64,000 nt of DNA, from contig CM035356.1 in assembly GCA_020137815.1 (NCBI GenBank), positions 3,845,063 through 3,909,062 on the forward strand, read 5' to 3'. This document shows positions 1-12,800 of the stretch, piece by piece. A program made the position numbers and the translations under genes. Source of the DNA: Hormiphora californensis. Its lineage: Eukaryota; Ctenophora; Tentaculata; Cydippida; Pleurobrachiidae. The notes under the pieces were generated by a model, which worked only from the letters and a program-made list of their open reading frames with translations, searched no databases and was not told the origin of the DNA. The first letter of the stretch is position 1; each line of letters starts with the position of its first letter.

Positions 1-374
1 TGTTTTTGTTTGTGTCTCACACCCGACCAGTTTGTCAGTTTGTCGTGGTGTTTGTCGTTCATTCTCCATCGTGAAGCATTCATTGTATTAATCATACCCA
101 ACCATGGTCTCCCGAAACCTCCCAGAGCGTGCTCGCTCTGTGATGTCATGAAATAAAATGCAGTTTGAGCCACACAAACCAACCCATGCAGCTGTATGAC
201 ACCAGTACTGTATGTTTAAAATCATCATCATCATCATCATAGCGTGTCATAGAAGGAGCCGATATATATTTCCCTGCCCATCCCTTCTCTGCTTATCAAC
301 AAAGCATCTCTCTCTATCGATCTTAACTTTTTCACGTGGTCGACTGTCACGTGTTTCTTCACTGCCATACACTA

Positions 375-532
<158 letters not shown>

Positions 533-718
533 GTGCACGCGACAGTGGCAATTGTTTTTCATTACCTCGCATGCACAGCTATCAAAAGATGTGTCCCACT
601 AAAGTGGCCTCGTCAAAAGAAGCACTTTCTCACTTGACCCCGGCACCATTAGTAGAACATTGTGTGGTGCATCTGATGTAGTTGTCTCCACACCAGACGT
701 GTCTCTCAGCCACCATGA

Positions 719-771
<53 letters not shown>

Positions 772-790
772 ATCTCTATCTCTCCCTCTC
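719..790 (+). repeat. (CT)n microsatellite
   Basis: CT repeat of about 50 bp, grading into a CTCTAT variant at its right end. Confidence 0.95.
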
Positions 791-1578
791 TTTGCATATA
801 GAAATTGGTCTGATCATTTGAGATTTTCTTAGTGCAGCACACTATATTTTTCAGGCTTTCCAATGATCATCAAGCAATTTTTCATCTCAGCTCTTAGAAT
901 TATATCTTTGAATAAATTTGTCTCCATTTCTTTTTATCCAGTCTGATATCTTTGTCTGAGTTGAACGCATTCTAGAGCAGCTCACAGCACACACCGTGAT
1001 AGATCTTGGCCTGTTTCCCATTCATTGGCACCTGTGTAGGGGGTATAGTGTCATGTGTACAATTCATTAGGCTACCCAAGTTGGTTCGGTATTGCTCTCA
1101 ATCCCCTTTTTTTCTTGTTCTCTATCTCTCTTTTGTTTCGGTAGCTCTCAATTCCTTTTTTCTTGTTCTCTATCTCTCAGATCTTTATTTTTATCTTACT
1201 CTCTTTCCAAACTTGCAGTGAAGAGCTCGAAATCTTCCGACGTGTTTCAGCTTCATAACGTTTAGTTTAGTTACCGTTTTGTCTAACTTTCACTCAATCT
1301 TGTTTGTCCCTGTTCAAGGATATGTCGTGGAGTGATGGCGGGAGACAAACGGTGAGGACGTCTCCCTTTCTCTCTCTTAGTTAGAGAACCCCCATAGTTC
1401 TTAGAGAGAACTATGACACAACTGACCTGACAGACGCTTTAACCGAATCATCATAATATCATCACCAAATATCTCACAACAAAATTTGGATATGTTGCAT
1501 GTTCTATGTTATATTATTTTATTACCTCCTCCTCCTCCATTCCTCCACTGTTCTAACACGATAGTGTATCCCTTTTAG

Positions 1579-4500
1579 GTGTCTCAGAGGACCCGACTGC
1601 CCCTACTGCGGTGCTCGGAAATACAGCATGGTTCCAGTGTAACGTTACTGGTACCGTGGAACCAGAGTTCTACTGGACTCGAAATGATGTCATCATATCT
1701 GAAAGTGAGTTTTTTGAGGCGTGATGAGATCAGGATCAGGGTCGAGCAATTGACAGCTTTCATGACTCGCTCTTTTCGTGATATAACACCTCAAATTCAA
1801 TTTCTCTCGAATTCGTCGTAGATTAGCGATTTATTCTTTCTCGTGCAAAGCATGTCTCTGTTAATAGTGGATCAATTGCAATTCTTGCTTGTTAACAGTC
1901 AATGAAAGATAAAAGTTTTCATGTGCTGCTGATATCTCTTTTTCCAAGAAACTCTGTTTTTTAAAAACCCTACTATTTTATTTAGGGCTGGTATTTAGCG
2001 TATAGCATTTTAGTTTAAAGCTGTCTAAGAGGTAACCTCTTACTATTATAACGGCCTTAAAATGGCTAAATGGCTAGCATATTATGTGAATAGTGTATGT
2101 CACTTTAAGGTTGTATACAGTCGGACCCCGATTTACCGGGGAAATGGGGTTAGTCCCGGTAAATGAAGGTGTCCTAGGACCCATATTGGGGGAAATTCAT
2201 CCTCCCGGTAAATCGGGGGCAGGTAAATCGGGCTCCGACTGTATGACAGGCCGGCTTTAAACTGACATCCCCTATACCTGACCTGCACGTAATTCAGCGA
2301 AACTGTTTAGCTATTTCACAATTTTATAAACGGCTCTTGTTAAAAGAGGGAAGCAGTCAGTGCATTCCAATTATACTTTCGAAACTATTTACAGAGTGTC
2401 TCTAACCCTGTCTCTAACCCTCTATCCACTATCAGGTGAACACACCTCTACCTTCACTGAGCCTAGTACCTCTACCAGTATCCTGGTGTATCCAGGGCCC
2501 GTGGTAACGGGTGATTCCTCTGCTGAGTTCCGTTGTCATGCCAACTTCTCTGGCCAGGTTGACAGCTCTGAGGCGGCTTCCGTCACTATTCTCAGTGAGT
2601 AGCATACAAAATAACCACCTAATCCTTCTCTACTCTCCAACTAACCACTAACCACATCCCTCCAACCAGGTGGTAACCACTAACCACATCTCTAGAACCA
2701 CTCCCAAACCCTCTCTCCCAGGTGTAACGACACCACCCAGTGGGGTATCAGCCGTTATTGGATCATCTACCACCCTATCCTGTTCCTCCTCAACTTCCTC
2801 CTACACACCATCCTCTTTCTCCTGGCAGAGGGATAACGTGCCCGTATCGGACCATACCACCACTGTTGTAGACACTGGGGTTGATAGTGAGGTTAGGGTG
2901 GCATCTGTAGGCTGGGAGGATGCCGGTGATTATTCTTGTACTGCCTTCTATGATCCCATCGCACCCGAGTTCCTGGGTGGTAATACCACTTCTACTACCG
3001 GGACACTCACCGTATTTGGTAAGTCTTTTGGAAATCTGATTCATTGCATTCTAGGAGCCCTTTCAGATCGACAACTTTAGATCGATCAGTAACTAACGTC
3101 TGGGGTAATAAAAAGCCCCCCCCCCCTAGCATGGTTCCCAATCTCATAGAGCGCTAAAATTTGGTTATTCCTACGACGAGGGAATGGATCCATGGTTGAT
3201 TTTCTTGTTGTTACTATCCAATTCTCTCTCCAGGTATCACGACGCCCCCAGTACAGACCATTGTCAAAGTTGGGGACACCGCTACGTTTACTTGTAAAGC
3301 TAAAGCTGTCGCCTCTATGAGTGTTCCAACCATTTCATGGACGAAAAATGGGGTCTCACTTGTATCCGGGTAGGTCCATTTTCTATTTAGAACTCAGTTT
3401 CTGACGAGATTTTTAGTACACTAAACTCTTCCAAGAAGCCTTAGCCATCCCCAATTGAGAAAGTGCCACTTTATTTTGGGGCGAAGAAAACTCAACTCAT
3501 TTTCCAAGCTGTCGAAGCTGCAGAGAACTATGATTGGTTTTTGATTAACTCCCCGCCCTGATACGTTGAAGAATCACATGCTACCATTGCACTGATTGCA
3601 CTTTGCAGATCATACCTGTCACTCCCCACAAAGCCCCATCACCATTCACTTCCCACCCAAGGAGTGCAAACTTCAAGGTCCAACCACTTCCACCCCGCTT
3701 TTGCCTCCCACAAAGCCCGACCACCTCTATAACTCACTCCCCTCCCCACAGAGTTCAAAGCCCGACCACCGCTAACGAGGTAATGACGTCACTGCTGGTG
3801 ATTGATGACGTCAGCACTGATGACGTAGCTTCGTACGTGTGTACTGCCACCTACCCTGTACTGGGTGCAGATGTTAGCGCAGAGGCGGACCTGCGGTTCA
3901 GAGGTGAAATAAAACAAGTTGATATATTTCTTCGTAAAATCGATTTTAATCTTTCATACAAAACTAATATATAAAGAAACTGAAAACTGCCTCTTAATAC
4001 CAATAACCTTTTCTGAAATGGCAACACTGTATTGTTTAGGTATCGAGGTAGCGCCTGTAGGGGTAGATGCAGTGATTGGTAATTCGGCCGAATTGAATTG
4101 TACTGCTCGAGGCGAGGCTGTTGCTACCATGAGCTGGCTGGCGAATGGTACAGAGGTGTCAGATGGTGGTAGTAGCTATACTATCTCCACGGCCAGTAAC
4201 TAGTAAGTTATGAATGTTTTGGATCTTCACAACTGCGTTTATTGTTCACCCTAAATTAGTGTACCCAGTGCGTGATTAACCCAGATTTAGTGAACCCAAT
4301 GCGTGGTCTACGAATATAACTAAGTAGTAGTTTACAAATCAATATTGACGCTGACACCCAAGCCTCAGTGACGCGGGTGCTGACCAAGATTTGATTGACA
4401 CCATGACCGTATTGACGGTGTCAGAGGTGACACTAGATAGCACCTATACCCAGTGGACGTGCGTGGCTGAGTGGGTGTCTAACAGCCAGGTGTCCAGTGT

Positions 4501-7500
4501 GGAGAGTGATCCCGTATCATTCTTCCCTCTCTGTGAGTTTACAATAGTTCAAATTTAAACTAAACTATAATAATCCCTTCCAATCGCCCGAACTATGATT
4601 TGACCCCCAAATCACCGGACAGCTCCGATCTAATTCCCCAATTAATATGACACCCCTGACCCCCCCCCCCTTCAGATGTGTACTCTTCCCCTATCAACAC
4701 CATCGCAGTCCGATACACCACAGTCGCCTTCTCCTGCTCTGCTACAAAAACACCCGCTATCCGATGGGACAGATCCGGTAGAACCTACGGGCTTGGTAAG
4801 TACTGATATCGGGTAGAACTTACGGGCTGGGTAAGTACTGATCGGGTAGAACCTACGGGCTGGGTAAGTACTGATCGGGTAGAACTTACGGGCTTGGTAA
4901 GTACTGATTGGGTAGAACCTACGGGCTGGGTAAATGACCCTCGTGAAATTGGCGATAGACATCATATTTTATAGAAACAGAATTAAAATACGGTTCCCCC
5001 TTACTCATAATTTATGGAGCACCCTGTATTAACATGTGTGTCTCCCCATTACAGGAAGGACTGAATGGGAGGGAGATGAGAGGACACACTCCACTCTAAA
5101 GATTGGCAATGTCACTGAGTCAGATGAGGGCAAGATATGGTGTGTTGCTGAGTATGGGGATGTTATGGCTGATTCCTTGAAGGCCACTCTTACTGTAGTT
5201 GGTACGTAGCTTGTCTAAACACGTTTAGTTTGATATTCAATGTTTGAATAATTTCAACAGTTCCCCTGCCTTTTAGGCGGTGAACACAATTAAATAATCA
5301 AACAGCATCAGCATCATATATAATTGCTTTGATTTGTTATGGCGGCTTGGGATCACACACTTCCATTCCTCCAGGAATTACAAAGGAGCCCGAAGCGGCA
5401 GTCATGTCAGAGAGGGGACAGGGGGTCCAGTTTACTTGTCAAGTTGATAGGTATCCCCTGAATACACTGACCTGGTGGAAGGGAGACACTCAGATATACA
5501 GTTATGAGAACAGGAAAAATGTGAGTTTCGTAGGTACTTGATCTGTAAAGAGATCTGCTGGCGAAAGTGCTCGACAGTGTTACAGCTGGAGCATGAACTA
5601 CTCGAAACGAAACATCTTGTTTCGATTAGTACTTGTTTTAATTTCCTGGTGGCGGTATCACCTCGATATATCCCGTTCAAAAATATGTTGCAGGCGATAT
5701 CTATAGATCTTCGATTTCAAGTATCTGACTAAATCCTCTCCTCCCTAGATCTCTAGCACAACATTTGACAAAACCCTCCCCTCTCCCTAGATCTCTAGCA
5801 CAACATATGACTATACAGTAGAGGAGGTCTTGACAATAAACAGTGTCACAGAGGAAGATGTGGGGAGTTATTACTGCAAAGTTACCTACCCCCAGGCACC
5901 CCATAAAGGGGCCTACAAAAACAGTTAGTGAACCTATTCCCCAGAGCCCTTTATTACATACCTAAAAGCCCTGGGTGCCGGATACAATAAAAACATTTCA
6001 TTCCAAATATACCCCATCCACCAAACCCCAATCAATTTTTCACTCTCTTATATTATCCTTCCTCCGAAATTGGAAAACCTTTAGACCCTGTTTTTTGTTC
6101 TCCACCGCCACACTGCCCGCAGAGGAATGCTTTACCAAGATTAGCAGGAATCAACGCATCTTATAGCCCACAAAAACAAATCTTATGTTTTTTATTTATT
6201 AACGTTTGAATTTTATTTTCCCCCACCCCATACGCCATCTTTCCTTTTAAAACCCAACCATTTCTCTCTATTCCCTCTCCCTTTTCCCTCTTTCTCCCTT
6301 TTTTCCCCTTAACCAATTCTTACAATTTTGCCCCAGATCCGCCCGTGCAAGGGTTAATTTTGAGTTTTGTATTTTGGGGGGTATCCCTCAAAACCCCTTC
6401 AAAAAATTTCCTTCTAAATTTTTAAATTTTTTTCCCCCCTTAGGGAAATTTTAAAAAATCCTCCCCGTCACCCCTTTCAACGTAAAGGGGGTCTTCTAAA
6501 CCCCAAAAAGTTTAAAATAGAAATTTTCCCCCCGGGACCCTTTTTCACAGGGCCATTTCTATTTCCCGGGTTTGAAGCTATCTCTACCAACCCCCTCAAT
6601 ACCAAGGCCCGGGGGGGGTTTCACCACTAAAAAATTCTATTCTTTCCCTCTATATTTTAAAACCCCTTTTATCCATAAAATTTCATTTTCCCTTTTTTTC
6701 CCCCTCTTTTATTATTCCTTCCCCCCGGAAATTTTGGAAAAATTTTGGGGGAAGTATTTATTTTTTCCCACCCCCCCTGCCCGGGGGGTTGTTACACAAT
6801 GATTGAGCATCCCCCCCAGTCATGCCAAAAACCCCAAAAATTTTTTTTCTTCCTCTTTTTCCTCTTTCTCCCCTTTTTTTTTTTTTTTTCTTTTCCCCCC
6901 TTTTTCCCCCCACCATTTTTACTTTTTGGTTTTTTTGTTTCCCCCTTTTTTTTTCAAAATTTTTAATTTATTTAAATTTTTCCCCCTTTTTCCAGTTTAA
7001 TGCCGCCCCAAAAATTTTTTCCCGGGGCCCCCAATTTCTAAAAAATTTTCCCCCCGTTTACCCCCCTTGTTTTGAAGGGGTTTTTTTTAAAAAAGATTTT
7101 TTTCCCTTTTTCTTTTTTCCCTTTAAAAAATGGATCATTTGGAATAAAAAAAAAAACCAACCCTTTTTCCCAAACCTTTTTTTCCCCCCAAAAAAGACCC
7201 TTTTCCCCCCCCAAAAAATTTATCCTTCAACACCCAAAAACGTTTTTTTCGAAACTCCCCCAAAAGGGATCACTTTAAAAGGAATGGTTTTTTTAACCCC
7301 CAAAAAAAAATTTTAACTTTTTTCCCCCAAAAAGTTTTCGGAACTTTGGGAAAAGGCCCCCCTAAAACAAAGGAACTTTATTACCCCCCTTTTTTAAAAA
7401 TGGTTCCCCCCCAAATTTTTCCCAAACCCTTAACCCCCACTTCCCCTCCCCAATGTGTAGAGACATGGACTGTCAGTCATTTGGAGAGAGATACGAAGAG

Positions 7501-9822
7501 AGCAACCACTTTTTCCAAGCATGTCATGATTTCGCTTCACGATCAAAATTGACAAGTAGCCTAGGCAGCTTAAAAAATTGTGATCGGTCTTCAAAGCGAC
7601 TCTAAATGATCGATCATGATCTAAGAAATCAAGTACCGAAAGAGAATTTTGCGATCACTTTGACACTTAACCAGGATAAATTGCGTATTTTCTGAACTTC
7701 TAAATCCATGACTCATGTCTCGCATGTCTTTTTCTCCTTTCAAATAGTATAATCGGAAGCATTGCATGGTTATAATAATTGGATTCCCACTACAATCACC
7801 GGACATCTTTCACTTACCACCCTTTCCCTTTGAAGAATCGGTTACCCCTCCACGATTTGATCCCAAACCACTAAACTAACCCCCACGTTCCCCCTCCCAA
7901 ACCACTAAACTAACCCCCACGTTCCCTCCCAAACCACTAAACTAACCCCCACGTTACCCCTCCCAAACCACTAAACTAACCCCCACGTTCCCCCTCCCAG
8001 AGGCGCCCCAGATTACAGTTATTGTAGCTACAGGAGGTGAGAAGGAGGGGGACAGCATTGAGTTGTTGTGTCAGGCCACGGGGGTCCCTAAACCTGATAT
8101 AACATGGAGACGGAGCGGGCAACCCTTCCCGGGTGAAGACACGGTATGTTATAATAGTCGGACCCTAATTTACCTGAACCCCGACTGTAATTACAATTTG
8201 ACTGAGACATTAGTATCATCTATTAACTTGTCTACTTCAGACCTCAGTGTCTCGACTAACCACTTCTTCTCTACACCTCAGTGGTCCTAACCACCCACTT
8301 CTTGTTCAGACCTCATTGTCTCGACTAACCACTTCTTCTCTACATCTCAGTGTCTCGATTAACCACTTCTTGTTCAGACCTCAGTGGTGACGATCTATAA
8401 CGAGCCTGGTAGCAGCCTGGTGCTGATCAACAGTTCCTCCAGTGAGGACCAGGGGGTCTACTCTTGTGTAGCCAGTAACGGGGTTGGGGATGCTGTTGTC
8501 GTGGATACGGAGCTTATCATCGGTAAGACATCACAATCACCAGATCCAATACAAATTTGCCTGTTCATCAGGGTGACGAAGTGATTCGTCCCTAGTTGTT
8601 CCTAGTAGAACTGGGGAGATCGTACCGAGTGCAAATCGAGGGATCCATCTCATTCTCTCTATTTTTTCGCATCTCCTCCATCCTCACATATTCTAACACC
8701 CTCCCTCTCTACAGAATCTAACACCCTCCCTCTCTCTCTACAGAATCTGCAGTAAAAGTGGTAACGGTGGCGAGTGCTAGCAGTCTATTAATATTCATCA
8801 TAGCGGTGTGCACTGCGCTAATGCTGTTTGCCCTCTACAAGAGGAGAAAGAGGAAGAGGCTCCATCCAAAGCAAGAAGATAAGGTGAGTGCAGTAGCTCT
8901 GATTGATGATGTGGCCTGAAAATGGCACTGGCTACATCTTGCCCCTATGTTCAGACTCTCCTTAATCGCGGTGAATCCATTCATGCGCGTGAGGTGCCCA
9001 ACAGATATTTTTAGACCCAACACTAACATGACCAAGGTCCAAGCTGTCTGGCAGCTCCAGACCCCGATTTGATTCTCAGATGGGGTCTCGGCGCCAGGCA
9101 GGGTCCAAGAGGTGTTAATAGTAACATGTGTATTGTTTCAGGTAGTGGTAGCCACTGCACCAGAAGAAGATCCGGAAAGTAATGCCCTCCAATACGACAA
9201 TGAAGCGTCGTCATAATATCTATATCTCCATTCTCTCTATCTGATTTTCTTCTGCGCACTCTTTCTACTTATCTCTCTCTCTCTGGACCCTGGACTATCT
9301 CTCCATCACTCTCTTACTCTTTCACCTAGCACTGCACTGAGAAAACGAAAATATGGTTAACTGTTACAGCAAATTGGCGTCTTGTCGTAGATCGTATGAG
9401 CATGTCTCAAACAAAGTGGACAGTTGGGTGATCGGATAACTGTTTATTAGCCTCATGTTTGATATTCAGAGTTTTTGTTATTCTCTCTGTGGCTGGACAA
9501 ATGAATCAGACGGGTATAATGACGCTACCAGTTTCGAGGATCTACCTCTTCATCGGGCTCAAATTAATTTGTTTAAAGTAGTGTTGAAAAGTTTGAAACT
9601 GTTTCAAACTTTTCAACACTACTTTAAACAAATTAATTTGAGCCCGATGAAGAGGTAGATCCTCGAAACTGGTAGCGTCATTATACCCGTCTGATTCATT
9701 TGTCCAGCCACAGAGAGAATAACAAAAACTCTGAATATCAAACAAAGTGAGTCTCTATAGTTTATAAGTATATTCATTTGGGGCACCTTTGAAACGCTAC
9801 TGTGCATTACTTGTTTGGGAGA

Positions 9823-9865
<43 letters not shown>

Positions 9866-12800
9866 GCAACTGTTACAAATCAGGTGTAAGTTAGTACATG
9901 TACATACATTAACATGCTACATATTTTCAACAACAACTACATTGATGGGTGAGAAGTGTTAAGGTCCAAAATCAAAATCCCGTATGTATGGAACTTTTTA
10001 TTTCTCCATTTTTTTCGACAATAACACCGGTGCAGTGCGATAATATCGAAGAGCAGCCAGCAAGGACGTTGCTCAGTTTCAAAAAAATATCTCAATCTTC
10101 CTTTCTCTCTGATATATGGTCCCAAGGGAATACTGATATGATCCCCTCTAACAAGGTTTTTTAGTAAAAGTATGTCTCTCACTTTTATCCCCTTTGAGAA
10201 AAGTGAGAGCGATACATTAGTTTAGTACTCCCTGCCTTGACGTAGGGCGCGGAAAGGAGAGATCCATACAGTGCTGAACTGATATTTATGGTATCGTACG
10301 CCAACTGTGTTTGCCGTTGACTTTAACAACATGTGTATTGTTTCAGGTTGTGGTAGCCACTGCACCAGAAGAAGATCCGGAAAGTAATGCCCTCCAATAC
10401 GACAATGAAGCGTAAGTTTACCACGTGACATGTTTCATACCATATATGGTCACCACGTGCAGTGTTTCATACCATATATGGTCACCACGTGACGTGTTTC
10501 ATACCATATTATATGGTCACCACGTGACAAGCTGTAACAATCGAAGCACATAACAGCATACCCGAACATGTGATTGTGAAAGTGATTATATTGTCAGTGT
10601 GTGATTGTACTAAGCCCCCGAATTAGATATGTTCCACCAGGCACTACCAGCAGACATCACAGACAACGCATCTACCCCTTCCGATCAGCGTCGAGAGCAT
10701 CTCCAGCGTCTTCCTCAATACCGCCTCCATCTGATTAGCAGCACAGACTGATTTTAGTGCTCCATATACCGCCTCCATCTGATTAGCAGCACAGACTGAT
10801 TTTAGTGCTCCATATACCGCCTCCATCTGATTAGCAGCACAGACTGATTTTAGTGCTCCATATACCGCCTCCATCTGATTAGCAGCACAGACTGATTTTA
10901 GTGCTCCAAATACCGCCTCCATCTGATTAGCAGCAGCACAGACTGATTTTAGTGATCCATATACCGCCTCGATTAGATCAATACAGCAAAGACGTTATAG
11001 TGCCATCCCAATAGCACCTAATCTAGCTTGTTCAGACTTTCTGTGACACCATTATTTTAGAGCACTGTGGGCTAGTCTTCAGCAAGTGCAGAACTGTAAC
11101 TCAGTATTTTAGTCTTTAATTTTAGATCTGCATCAATACCTACCTGTGTATAACGATAAACCGCCCTATATTTTCTAGCAACCACTTTTAACCGCTTCTC
11201 TTACTGCCAGCCTACTTTAGTTTTTAGTTATTTTCCTCTGTTTAGTCAACGAGACATTTTAACCACGTTTAAAGCAGTGGAGCAGTGGAGCGGGTATTTT
11301 TATGAAGGAGCATGTTAGTTTTTATAAAGGAGCACCTGCACGCGGCAAGCTCTGATTCTTAGTTTCATTCTGCAGGCCACCATACGAACCAAGAGTTGTA
11401 TTTGCCCTTACGAAGGCAACAACCAAGCCACAATCATTGCTGTGATTTACAGCTGTAAAAAGACTTTGGAAATTGGAGATCTGTTTTTATCGTTTGACAG
11501 GATGATTGAAATTTAAAAATTTAGAATTAATATTCATGTCATGCTGCTTTTAGTTTTTTATTCCATTTATATCTCTTGTATAATTTTGCATCACTAATTG
11601 CGGGGCTCCATGGGGGGACCCTACCCAAATAAACTGGTAAGTGTTTGTAGCAGACTGCTCTGCATCCTTCTTTCCGCTTTACTGGAACTTTGCATGGGTT
11701 TGCTCTCTCTCTGAAGTGTCCTTATACTTGAAACTTCTTTTTGGACCTACCCTACCTCAACTGAAGGCTACGATGATACCTTGTGTATGTGCCCTTTTAT
11801 TTGTGTGCGTGTTTTATGTCTTTTATCTATGTTCTTTTTTCTTCACGTTCTCTTGTGCTGTTGAGTGTTGTTCCTTGTGTGTAACATCTTTGGTTTTGTG
11901 TAACATCCCCGTAACATCTGATCTTGTCTAAGCCATCTATTTCTTTCCCAAGCTCACTTCAAACCCCTAACTCTTCCTTCTGTTCAGATCCATCTTTGGA
12001 GACGTTAAATCATGTGACGACGATGACATGGAATATGAAAGGTATTAATTAATTAAATAATTAATTAATTATTCTCACACTCATTATCATCATTAATCAT
12101 TACATCATTTTGATTGCATTCATCTAATAGGTCACCACAGAGAGCGATATTGGTTCAACACAACGATTCATCTTTCATATCAATCACATCTAGAATCACG
12201 TAAGACATCCTCATTGTATCCTCACACCACAATTCTCTAACCCCTGATCTCTCAAACTTGCCCCCATTTCAGTGGTATCTCTCTAACCCAGCTCCCATTT
12301 CAGTGGTATCTCTCTAACCCAGCTCCCATTTCACTGCCCCCATTTCAGTGGTATCTCTCTAACCCAGCTCCCATTTCAGTGGTATCTCTCTAACCCAGCT
12401 CCCATTTCAGTGGAATCTCTCTAATCCAGCTCCCATTTCAGTGGTATCTCTAACCCAGCTCCCATTTTAGTGGTATCTCTCTAATCCAGCTCCCATTTTA
12501 GTGGTATCTCTCTAACCCAGCTCCCATTTCAGTGGTATCGATATAACCCAGCTCCCATTTCAGTGGTATCTCTCTAACCCAGCTCCCATTTCAGTGGTAT
12601 CTCTCTAACCCAGCTCCCATTTCAGTGGTATCTCTCTAACCCAGCTCCCATTTCAGTGGTATCTCTCTAACCCAGCTCCCATTTCAGTGGTATCTCTCTA
12701 ACCCAGCTCCCATTTCAGTGGTATCTCTAACCCAGCTCCCATTTCAGTGGTATCTCTCTAACCCATCTCCCATTTCAGTGGTATCTCTCTAACCCAGCTC

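Larger units (their letters stand above)
9217..10346. other. Intron or alternative 3' region with palindrome and GA repeat
   Basis: This stretch lies between the two copies of the duplicated cytoplasmic exon. It contains the 9456-9744 palindrome and a GA repeat at 9827-9868. No other gene was seen. Confidence 0.5.

Noticed and set aside
6572-7552. Overlapping Phe/Pro/Lys-rich open frames
   Set aside because: They lie in the homopolymer-inflated block, have no domain, and are not needed for the receptor frame.
9455-9745. Twin 67-aa frames on opposite strands
   Set aside because: Products of the palindrome, not genes.
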